The translations under genes and the position numbers were made by a program. From the NCBI RefSeq assembly GCF_050624435.1, contig NC_134546.1:41123501-41187500 (forward strand): DNA of 64,000 bases. The letters run 5' to 3'. This document shows positions 14,501-26,500 of the stretch, one piece after another. This DNA comes from Tenrec ecaudatus (Eukaryota > Chordata > Mammalia > Afrosoricida > Tenrecidae). How positions within the stretch are numbered: position 1 is the first letter of the stretch; every line of letters begins with the position of its first letter. The notes under the pieces are model-generated. The model was not told where the DNA came from. It worked only from the letters and a program-made list of their open reading frames with translations, and did not search any database.

Positions 14501-17500
14501 AAAAAGCCTACATAATTCCAGGTTTGTCCTCTGACCTTTATGACTGTCTCCTCACCAGTCCTGGGGTGGGTGGGGTTTTTTCTAGGAACTGGCTCTCCTA
14601 GCCTGAAGGCTGTTTTGGGGACTTCTCAGGGGTTTTGTGGCTTCACTTTGCTCCCGATGATGATCTGTTATGTTCCCTTCTTGGTTCACCCCACTGTGGG
14701 GGTGGACAGACCATACATACTCCCTGCCGTGGGTCCCCAGTATTGTCCTCTGCCACAGTATGCTCCAGCAAGGGGACATTGTAACTGGAGCTGTTATCAG
14801 CACTACAGTCCTTTCTGGGCCTTAGCAGCTCCATGCAGGACTGTCATCCTAGGGACTTGGTGTGTCAGGATAGGGTCTACTCCCTTGCTCTCTCCTTTTC
14901 CTTCTTGGTTTGCTTCTGTATGGATGTGGCAGGCCGGCCCCTCTCCCTAACCTGTAGGTTTAGTGTTATCCTTTGTAGCAGCGTGTGTGTGTTCACCATC
15001 AGGTATTTCTTAGACACTTAGTTTTGTCTGAATTGTCCTCTAAGGTACAAAGCTGCTTATGTTCCTCTTCAAGGTTCAGCAAAGTTTGGAGAAGATTTCC
15101 AAGCTGGAGCAAGAAAGAGAACATTGGATGCTGGAAGCACAGTTGGCCAAAATCAAGCTGGAGAAAGAAAACCAGCGGATTGCTGACCAGCTGAAGGGTG
15201 CAGGTAGTGGGCAGCCAGCGGGGCTGGCCCAGGAAAGCACTGCTGGGCTTAACGCCCCTGGCCACGAGGAAGCCGCAGCCAAGGCTCTGTCGGAGCCCAT
15301 TCAGAGCACCAGTCTGGTGAGTCTCTTTTTGATTGCCCTCTGCTTCCATTTTTGAATGCTCATTGGTAAGTAACTAACAGTGTCCTGTGTGCACCATCCA
15401 AGCCACACACCACCGTTGGGGACACAATGTCCGTGTGCTCCAGATAAAGCAGGTGGGTAAGCAGGACGACTCTTTCATAAAGCCATGTGTTTACATTCCT
15501 GTGATTTTAATGAGTCTTCCTCATGAAGGGAGCCTTGTGGAACTGTGGTTAGGTAGGGACCTGCTGACCGCAAGGTCAGTGGTTCAAACCCACCAACGAC
15601 TCCATAGGAGAACGATGAAGCTGTAAGCGCCCATAAAAAGTGTACAGTCTCAGAAACTGTATATAGGGTCCTATGAGTTGAAATCGACTTGATGGCAGTG
15701 GGCTTGGTTTTCCCCACCGTGATGGGCAGGTTCTTACATCTAGTAAGTCAGATTTAAGGTTTTTCCATAGAAGCATTTCTAAGATGGGGTTCTGTTTCTG
15801 ATCAAGAGGCAAATGAGTAGTAGCTTTTTGTACAAAAGACCACAAATACCATGCACTTCCAGTTTTATGGTACATCACCTGACAGTCCAAAGCTTCAGAA
15901 CACATCTAATACGGAAGCCCACCAAGGAAATCATTTCATAAGACAGTGCCTAGCAACTTGACTTGCAACTTTATGCTTCTTGCTTTGTTTTTAAACTGCA
16001 GTGAGTTAGAAGGGACATCTATACTGGAGTTGTAGACATCAGTTACTTTTTTAAAAGGTTGGTAGTTACAGTCTTCTGCCTATTGTTTTTTTAAAAAAGA
16101 ACATCTAGAAAGCAGGACTCAAGAAGGAAGAAAGCATGTCTTAGCTCCTCTGGTTCTTTTCACGGGCATCTTCAGGAACCGAGGAGACCCCTGTCACCTC
16201 TCTGGCCCTGTCAGAGGGCGCTGTGTTCGTCTGGGTGCTTTAGAGGAACAAGTGCACAGAAACTCATGTAGAAGACAGAGTTTTATATAAAGGGTAAGTG
16301 CACATCAAGGAAACATTCCCACCCAGTGCTGCCCAAGCCCACAAGTCCAACATTCACCCATGTGTCCGACATCAATCTACAAAGTCCTCCTCCACCTAAC
16401 AAAAAAGATGCAATGATGCTGACTGCAGGAGGAAAGCTGAGTCAGTGAATGTGTAAGCATCTCAGCGCTGGCAGGGGTCTCCACACGGCTGCTCCAGCAC
16501 CCAGGGCTGCATCGGGGTAGGTCCATGTGGCTTCTCCTCAGGGATGTCTTGCAGGAAGTGAGCCTTGCCAGCTGAAGCTGCAAGAGGCAGCTGCACCCTG
16601 ATCCGACCATCACAAAGCAAGAGACCCGAGAACTAGAAAGGTGAGGCTCACTGAGCCATTGATCTCTCAGCCCTTCAATTAAACCCACATGTATTTATCG
16701 GACAGGTTGGCACAATAAACTAACTCAGGCGCGCTTTGCTGCGGATTATCCATTTAGTTCCCGTTTCCCAAAGTGGATGATAACGCCCCCCTGAGGGCCA
16801 GGGGGGAATGCTGCAAATTCAGTAAATACCTTCATGCTCTCCTAGATCAGGGGTGTCAGATTGGCACCCCCCAAGGTAATTTTTTGTGGCTCACGATGCT
16901 CTGAAATAAAATGTAACAAGGGAATTGTTTGAATTGTATTGCCTCGATCTCCCTTAAGCACTATTTTCTTCATAACAATTTTTTCTATTTTCATTTTATT
17001 TCAGAGCATCATGGGCCACAAAATATTACCTTAGGGGCTGCATGTGGCCCGTGGGCCTTCAGTTTGACACCCCTGTCCTAGTTCCATTGCCCAGTTGCTA
17101 AGTAACTTTTTTTTTTTTAATGAAAAGGGTGGGCGAGATACATTTGGGAGCCACCCTAGCTCATCAGGGTACATGTAGATTTACTTGTACCTGATTCATT
17201 CTTGGTAGGAAAATTTACACACCAACTTTATTTTTCAATACATATCTCAATGAGTTTTAACAGTGAAATAAATTCAGCTATTGTTAATTTTTTGAGTGCC
17301 CTAATGAGATCATGATTCCACAGATATAGGAAATTATCTTTCTTTTTGAGGGTCACTGCTAAAATACTTCTGGGTGAGGTATCATAAAGTCTACAACTTA
17401 TTTTCATATTGTTCAGGAAATATTTTTACAGATAAGTCAAGTATATATACTTGATGTATGTTAACATTGGTTGAGTCTAGGTGTTAGAGACACAGATTTT

Positions 17501-20500
17501 CATTGGACTCTTTTCCCAACTTTTCTATGTATTTGAAATTTTTCTTAATAAATTGTAGATGAGGGGAAAGAAAGTTTAAGTTTTTAGAAAAGTGAAACAC
17601 AGCAAAAAACGGAAACTTCTCAGAACCTTGACTGGGGATCATGGGCACTCAGAGCTCAGGCCTGGAAGGTCTCCAAATTCCCTTTGTGTATCCCAACTGA
17701 AAACCCTGCCTAAGCTGCTTCTCCTGATAGTGGGAGACACTGGCTTTCGGTCCCACATCAGAGGCTCCACATTGGCTACAGCTGACAAATGAAGTGCAGG
17801 GCCCAGTCAAGGAGGTCCACGGAATCTCCACATCTGTCCACGTGCCACCTGGAAAGCACACCACCGCACCCCTCACGCTGTGGTGGGCTTTACTTCAGAG
17901 CCCATTTCCCTTTCTCACTGATGGGCTCGTGATCTCTCTCTTCCCCCGTATCTCTCCCCGCTTCCATGCATGTGCCCTTCCTTCATCTTCCTCTTGTGCC
18001 AACTGCCGCCTTGGTGCTCACCAGGGAATGGCCATGGGTCCAGCTTAGACCGGGGCGGTCACAGATGCAGACATCTATGATTGCAGTAACTGCGTGCCTG
18101 GCCCGGTCCAGCAAAGTCTTCATGTTAACCCAGCCACACTGCTGTAGGCAATGGTAGCGTCATTTTTTAGATGAGGAATCTGTTGGAAGAGGGAGCAACA
18201 ACCCCCAGCGTTACACATTTGATAAGTGATGGGAACTGGGGTTCAGACTCAGAGGTTTGGGTCCAGAGCTTGCCCTCAAAACACCCTCAGCCCTGTGCTC
18301 TGAACAGTCAGGAAAAGACCAACTGATGTAGAAACTCATTCGTTTGTTACTTGTCTTCTAGAAAGGCTGGAAGTGGCTGACACTAGGGATATCTGAGCCA
18401 TGAGTGTCCGTTTCGCAAAGTTGAGACCCGACTCTGTTTGACGTTTTCTTTAGAAAGCCGGGGATGTTCGTCATTACTGATGCTGGTTTTGAGTTTGATG
18501 CATTTGGAAGCTGTTCAGAGTCTTACATATGCTGTCTGGTTAATTAGCTTGCAGACTTAGCCTGGGTTTCTTCTGTTCTTTCTGTCGATATCCCCTTCAC
18601 GGCCACTGTCCTTCCCCCTGCCTCACACAGTAATTTTTCTAGAGCAGTGGTTCTCAATCTTCTTAATCCCACAACTCTTTAATAACAGTTCCTCATGTTA
18701 TGTTGACCCCTATCCATAAAATTATTTTCGTTGCTACTTCGTAACTGTAATTTTGCTCCTGTTAAGAACCGTAATGCAAATATCTGATATGCAGGATGTA
18801 TTTTCATTGTTACAAATTGAACATAATAATAGTGATTACTCACAAAAACAATATGTAATTCTATATTGTGAAATATTTATTTCTAATGACAAATAAATGA
18901 AATTTTGTTTTGAAGCATGGTGTAGCATGGGTAACAGTCTTCAAGCTGGTTTCTCATATGTGGGTATATCCGCATGTGGGCGGACCTGCCTGGAGATGCA
19001 AGACCATTGGAAATACTATGTGTTTTCTTAGGCGACCCCTATGAAAAGGTAGTTGAACCCCAAAGGGGTCGTGACCAACAGGTTGAGAACCGCTGTTCTA
19101 GAGTATGTTGCCTCTAGACTTACGCTGGCTCCCTGTTAACTACAGAATGGAATCCACTTGTTCATTTGACATTCAAAGCCCTTGCGCACCAGGGCCTTGT
19201 ACAAACCCAAACCAAACTCTTTTTCCCTGTTCATGTTCTTTGCATTTCTACTTCCTGGACCTTGTTCCAGGAGCCCTGGGGGGCTGTGGTTACAGTTCTC
19301 CACTGCCAACTGAAAGGTCTGGTTTGAACCTCCCCCTCCGCTCGCTCTTCGTGCAAACGATTTGACAGCCTGCCTGTGTGAAGCATGTAGCCTTGGAAAT
19401 GGTCCCGGGTGGGGCAGTTCTACACTGTCCTGTCGGTCTGCTGTGAGTTCCATGGACTCGGCCTGAGGTTTAGTGTGGACCTTGTTTACACATTGCTTTA
19501 GCTGGACATTGTATCATCATCTTTTTCCTTCTCTCGCTTGCTTGAATTTAAAATCCCATCATCATTTAAGGCGCAGCTAAGAATGCCACAATATCTGTGA
19601 ACGGCAGTCCTAGGCATTGCCCTTGGTGGCATGGGTTAGGGCACCAAAGTAGCCTTTCTCCTTTCATTGTTCACCATTGAATCCACAGGGTGGAAAATGT
19701 TTCCCTCCCTTAGTAGCTTATAATCGAATAGAATAAGAGCTTTCCTAGGTGCCTGTACAGAAGGTTGTGAGATTACAGGGGAGATGGCTGGAGGGGTAGG
19801 GAAGGATGTCACAGAAGAGAGGCTACAAGAATGGGTTTTGAAAATGACAGGGCTTGCTGCTCCCTAGACTGTGGTCAGGGAGGAATCATGGGAGGCTCAC
19901 TCCATGTGCGGACCCTGCAAACGGATTTTGGTATCCCACTGTCATCCAGAACCTTCTGCAAACCAGGTCCCGCACAATTTAAACCCTGATACCACTCCCT
20001 CATTCAGATTGGGGTTTATGATTTACAATCCTTGGATCACACTGGTATGGTTTTTCCATGTGGACTTAGTTGATGCCTCACTTAAATGTCTGCTTGCCTA
20101 TAAGACCCCTCATGCTTTTCTTTCCGATAGCCCGGCACCATCTAGTTTCTTCGCCACATTTTGCTGAGTAAAAGCATAGATATTTTTAAGTTCCTTGACC
20201 TTTATTGCAAAATTAGGACTGCGGCAGTTTATATTCTCATTAGCAGCATATGCTAGAATGTGCTGTTCCATACACTGCTCCTGTGAGGGGCTGTGTGCTG
20301 TCCACATTCGCAGGCTGTCACTCACGGCGAGGGGCTGTGATGCCTCTTTCCTGCCTGGATATTTAGACATCCCAAATCTAGTGACCTGTGGCAATGACTT
20401 TAAATGATTGGTGTGTTACTGTAAGTTGCTTTTAGCTGAAGGAGGAAGGGTAATTGCTACACTTGCTTCACTAAGTGGGAAATGATGGCTCTTCTATATA

Positions 20501-23500
20501 AAAGCGTGAGAGAGCCTTTTGATAGCAATGGGCCCAGCCTTCATTCGCATGTCCCGCTGAGCTCCTACTCTGTTGAGTCACACTCCTGGGACTAGTGTTT
20601 AGGATCTCAAAACGGTTTGTTGGTGGTGGCCTCTGAGTAACAGAACCCATCAGAAACACATTAGCTTCCTTAAGTCTTTATGTCTAAGCACATGTCCTTC
20701 TGCCATCAACAATAGCCTGAATCAGTAAGCATGATGGTCTGCTTTTGAAATCTTAATCTACAAAAACAAGCTTGAAATGTTTTAGTAGAGCCTTAATATA
20801 TTTATAATTATGCCTTCATTTGTATTCGTTTAAGTCAGACATTCGCACTCGTGATTAGCATCATAACACACATATCTATCAAGGGTGCATCTCTTCTTTT
20901 CCTTTCAAGCCTTCAGTCATGTTTTCTTTTCGGCACATTGCATGACCCAGTCACCATAATGCTTACTTCACGCTTCTTGGCTACTGCTGAAGACCAAATC
21001 AAATCCACTGCCAGCAAGTTGAGTAGTGGCAGGTAGATTTGAACCTCTGACCTTTCAGTTGAAGCCCAACACCTAGTCCACAACACCATTTGCGATCCTT
21101 AGAAATAACCTAGCAGGAGCCCTGGTGGCATCGTGGGCTATGCACCGGACTGCTGACTGGGATCAGCAGCTGGAAACCACTAGCCTCCCCTCAGAAGAAA
21201 GATTGTAGTCTCGGGAACCCCCAGGGGCAGGTCCAAAGGAAGAAGGAGGGGAGGGGGAGCACTGCAGCACCAAGATCAAGAGTAGATGTTCACTGCCTTC
21301 CCGGAGCTCTTGGAAACTGAAAAGACAATGTATTACAGGTGTGGATTTTGTAGTGATATGCAGTATTAAACAATCACATTTGAAACGTTAACAGCTAGTT
21401 CTCAAGTTTTTCGTTTGTTTTTTTCTCTAGATTGGCATTTTAACCAAGACCTGTGACAGCAGTGAGGTAATGTATGTTGACCCTGTGCTGCATGTGCATG
21501 TGAACACCTAGGGGCATGTTTATTGACAGCGTCCTGGGAGAGCCATCCATGTCTGCTTGCGTTTTCTGAACAGTCTGTCAAATGCAGAGCCAATGTTTTC
21601 CTTCTGGTTCTATTTGAACTGCCACCAACAAATTCCAGCCTGCTTTTTGCATTGCCTCGAGCTAACTTGACTTGGCAACTTGACAAGGTGTGGTGCAAGC
21701 TTGGCCACCGCTCCTGGCATGCTGCAGGAGGCTGAGGACCGCCCAGCCCTCCCCCACCTCGGCCCAGGCCAGTCTGCAGGCAGGGAAGCAAGGCTTTTCA
21801 GGGCCTTGAAGACAGGGTGCCCACTAGCAGCCCTGATAGCTTTGCACATCTTCATTTGGAAACATTTCATGTAATGTTAGAAATAGCCATGGAAAGAGCT
21901 CCGTGCTCATCTGGCTTATTGCTCTGTGGCGAGCTGGTAGCTTAAGGTCAAGTAAGTTGGTGGATTCTTGCATTTCTTTAGTGGCCTTAGAATGTCCTGT
22001 TTTGCCTTAGAATTTAGGTAAGCTTGGACATCTGTATATATTTTAAATTAAACCCAGTGTTATTGCCACGGCGCCTAGCAGTCATAGCAGTATGAAGTAG
22101 TATGGAACTAGTTTAATTTGTGGATTCAGCACTTCGACATGTCTTAAGATAACTTGGGGGAAGGGGGCAGAGGGAGAATGTTTGGGTTTGAGGGCTTCCA
22201 ATAAATACTCCCTTTGTTCTTCCACTTCTAATTAGAGCTAGACAGATGAGTCAGTCAGACGGAGGATTCAAATCAGGTTTTTGATGGAGAAAAGCTGAGG
22301 CAGGATCCTGGTCCGCAGTGGGCTTCCCAGTTCTGAAGTTCTGCTCTGATCTCCAAAGCTACACTGCACTTCGAAACAGTACATGCCAGGAACTAGGATT
22401 TACCTGCCCGGCCTCAAGTTGATTCAAGTTGTGGGGAAAACACGGATTTCCTGTCATGTTCTTATAACAAATTTACACGAGAGCATGGACAGAATGGCTT
22501 TTTCCCATTGTTTGTAAAGCGATGGGTTCATCGTCTTTGCTCCAGAACTGCCTCATCTCCCGGCACCTGTCTCTGTTCCTGTGCTCCCTCTAGGCCCCAG
22601 AGGTGGACTCTCGGGAAGACCTGATTAAAAGTCACTACATGGCAAGGGTCGTGGAACTCACGTCTCAACTGCAGCTGGCTGACAGCAAGTCCGTGCATTT
22701 TTATGCTGAGGTAAGTGGGTGGCCCATGCGCTTCTTCTGGAGCCCCAGAGGGGTGAGCACTCCCCCCTGCCGCGTTCCAGGGGGGCAAGGACAGTGGCCA
22801 GCTGCTCGCCTGCATTTGTTGGCATTCAAGTCTCTGGTCATTTCCAAGTGACTGAAAAATGTTTGGCGCCAGAGAGGTAGCGCTTCCTGTGGCCCTCTCT
22901 GGCTGGCAGCATGGTGACGACAGAGTCCTTGTTAGAGCGTTCCACGAGAGCAGCTGCGTGCAGGCACAGATCGGGGCTTTTCTGGGGGAGCATTTGGACG
23001 AGTTAGCACACCGTGCCTGTGTCTGCTTTCTTTCTCCATGTATATTTATTTCTTATCTATCTATTTGTTTATTCCCCACCCCTTTTTGAATTCTCCAGTT
23101 TCCAAAGGACAAACATGCGGAAGTAGGAATTCCTGAAAGTGACACAATGAAAAATGTGATCTTTGCGGATGTGATCTTAGAGGAACCGAGACTTCTTGTT
23201 CTCTTCCTCCTGTCCCCACCAAACAGGTCCTTGCTTAGAGAAATAGACAACCACCATGCAGGATGACCGCTGAAAATTATATTTGGGGGTGGGGAGGCAA
23301 GGAAGAAAAGACAGGTATCACAGAGTGAGAAACGAATGATAAGACCAAGCGGATGTTACGAAGCAGGGGACCTTTAAGGTGCCTGCTTTGAAACTTTATA
23401 TTTTGAGGGTCAGTGATGGCTTCCTGGCAGAGAATTATGATTTGCAAATTGTTAAAGAAACAAAAAAGAAAAGGCAGCGCGCTCCCTACTGGGCCCTCAC

Positions 23501-26500
23501 CTGCCTTTCTCCGAGACGGCAGGCAGAGAGGTCGGCAGCACAGCTGCCAGAGGCCTTTGCGCTCTGTCCCTCTTTCTTGCTAAAACGCAGGATGTGACCT
23601 GGCTGGCTCCGTGCTGTCACAAAGCAGCCGTTGGGGCCATATTTGGTCCACAGACCCGCAGTGGCAGAGTGTGGGGGGCTGCAGAAAGGGGAGAGGAGGG
23701 CAGCCTGGACGACGTGCAGCGGAAGTTCTGGCACTCACATCACTCAGCCACGCAGGCCGGTCGATGGCCGGCCCTGGTCAGTTGGTTCCTGTCTGCTCTC
23801 CGAGCTAGTGTCTCCTACCTGACTGGGTACTGGGCATCTTCAGGAGGAGCTGTGCCCTGCACATCTCTCCCTCTTGGTCAGGGTCCATGCCAAGCACGTG
23901 GTAGATGCCTGGTTAGTGGGGGTGGCTGCTTTGATTGGCTGAACTGCTCTGGAATTCGCTTACAAGGAATAAAATGGGTAACTGGATAATTTGTTAGGCC
24001 ACTGCATTTCTGAGAAGAGTTGTTTATCTGAGCAAATAGCTTCAGCACAATTGTGATAGGGGAATTTTTAAATTATGCTAGTTTTTCCTTATGTGTAAAC
24101 AGGAAGTGGTGAGCTGCTTGCAGTCTGACTTGGACGCAGCATTTGACTGCCTCTGCAGGCCCTCCTCGTCGGCCCCAGGAAGCTTAGGGATTTTCGATGC
24201 TATCCTCTTTGAAAAATGGCGTGAAACAGAAAGCTTTTCGATTGCTCATGAAAGCCCACCGGTTTCTAGCAAGGCGAGGTTTGGCAGGTTTCTGCTGAGA
24301 AAGCAGCTGGACTCTGCAGTCCTACACTCGTTTTTAAAATTCCCCATGACGATGGAGCCTAACCTAGAAGGTAGGACCAACCATAAAGCTTTCATTGCTC
24401 CTGTGAGGTGGCCCCAAACAGAGAGTCAAATATCAGAAAAGTATGTCCACACTCTGTGATCAGAAGCCATTGATGACTTCTGAAATAGCCGCTTCCCTTT
24501 TCAACCAATGTGAGCCAGAATGAATCCTGAGTCATCGTGGAAACTTCTTGTGTGCTCTGTAGCCTCTGGTCATCAAGCTGGAGCTGGCAGAAAGTTATCG
24601 ATGAGCATGGCATGGTCGATTGTGTCTAGTTCTTAATTAAACATGTGTCATTGCTGTCGCTTGTTTAACATTTCGTTGCTTAGTGGTCTAGTTTGCAGGT
24701 TTTGTGTTCTCTAAGTTGAGGTATAAGTCCTGCTGAATGAAGGCTGTTGTCTTTGATCTTCCACAGCAAGTGCTTCAAGTCCTGCGTGCTTTCAGCAAGC
24801 AAAGCAGTGTCACCTGCCTAGCTTAGATTGGTCGTGTGCCTCCCTCCAATCCTGATGCTGCGTTCTTTTTCCTGTAGTCTATATTCTCAGATGATTGGAC
24901 CAGCATCCAGATTGACGATGGTGAAAAGGGACCATCCTGGTGCCTATCTCTTCTGGTTTTGAGCTGCCCAGTAGGCCGTGTTCTCTACAAATGACTGCCT
25001 CTTGGTCCGTGTCTAGGTTCTCCGTTGAGCACAAGTGGGTGTTCTGGAGTCCCCGTGGCTCCCAGTGGTAACCGTGCTTTGTTCTGATTCACGGCCAAAT
25101 GCTTTTGCATAGTCCCTAAAATACAGGTGAGCGTCTGTGCAGCAACTCTGCCTTCTGATTCCAGCACTGACAGCCATTGTCCCACATTCTCTGCTGAAAT
25201 CAGCTGCGATTTCGGTCAGGTCTCCGTTGACGCACTGCTGCAGCCGTCTTAAGTAGATCTTCAGCAAAACCCTGTGTGTGATATTAATGATAGTGTTGGC
25301 TAATTTCAGACTCTGTGGGAGTATTTAAAGTTGGGTCTGGAAAGTGCCCCTGAGTGATGGGATGTTCTTTGATCTCACAGTGCCGAGCACTCTCCAAACG
25401 GCTAGCCTTGGCCGAAAAGTCTAAAGAGGCACTGACGGAGGAGATGAGGCTCGCCAGTCAGAACGTCAGCAGGCTGCAGGTGAGTTCCTGAGAGGGACCT
25501 AAGCGACTTTAATATAGTGTTTTGTTGTGGTTGCTGCAGGTATGTGGCCAGCAAACTCAGCTCTTCCTTTCCCAGGCAGCCACACTGAACTCTAGGCATA
25601 CTTTATCTGAAGAGCCGCATTGCTGACTGTTGTAAAGTACCGTCTTATAGCAGGCAAAAAGTGGTGGCATTGATTTGATTGTAGTTTTTTCAGGTGCTTT
25701 AGAGTCAGCACTTCCTTAAGTAATCCTTATTTGCCGTGTTCCTCCTTTCTCTTCTTTTCCCTGTCACTTCCTGCCATCGTGTACTTTAGAGTTGTTCTGC
25801 ACATATTGCTCCCTCAATTCATAAAACCGACCGAAACCGCCAGGTCGTTGTTTTAGTTAGTTGCTGTCATATTGGCGGCACCTGTGTGAGGGTTTGAAAG
25901 CCACGGGTTTTGAAGGCGCCAAGATTTTCAGAAGCAGCTTGCCAAGCCTGTCTTCTGAGCGTGCCTGGGTAAGTTTGAACTTGACAACTTTCCAGCTTGT
26001 AGTCAGCGTCTTTAAGGCACCCGTGAATGATTCCTTCTTAATCACTACCTCCTTTTAGGAACACTGCTTCCAGGAAGCCCCCATTAGACATAAACATGAT
26101 GCTGGGTGTGATGCATGGAATTTTGTCCCTTGAGCAATTGTGTTAATCCTAGCCTCCCTGCCCATGGTGTAATCTCATGTAGCATGTATCTTGAGTCCAT
26201 CTCATTTGAGATGTGGAAGAAAGTAAGCAAGTGGGCTGAGCAGAGGTGGGAAGACTCTGCCAAGGCTCATGAAGACTGTCCAGGAGCAGAGCCTCACCAG
26301 AGACAAACAGCAAAGCTTCTCCTGGAGCCAGCACCCTGAGCTTGCACTTCAAGCCTCCCAAACTGTGAGAGAATACATTCTGTCTGTGGTTTATGTTACC
26401 ACAGCGCTAGGTAACTCAAACAGAATTGGAGCCGTTAGAGTGGGGTGCTGCGACATCTGATCCCTACATTTGGAAGCAGCTTTGGAATTGGGCAATAGAT

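Larger units (their letters stand above)
18560..19640 (+). mobile_element. L2 LINE relic interrupted by SPIN and AfroSINE
   Basis: Blocks of the mammalian L2 3' end: GCTGGCTCCCTGTTAACTAC (19,124), CATTCAAAGCCCTTGC, then AAGGCGCAGCTAAGAATGCC (19,569). The SPIN copy and the AfroSINE at 19,269 interrupt it, so L2 is older than both. Confidence 0.6.

Noticed and set aside
24091-24459. 122-codon open frame in a PPP1R21 intron
   Set aside because: No PPP1R21 match, no recognisable domain and no clear splice partner. Expected by chance in this length of DNA.
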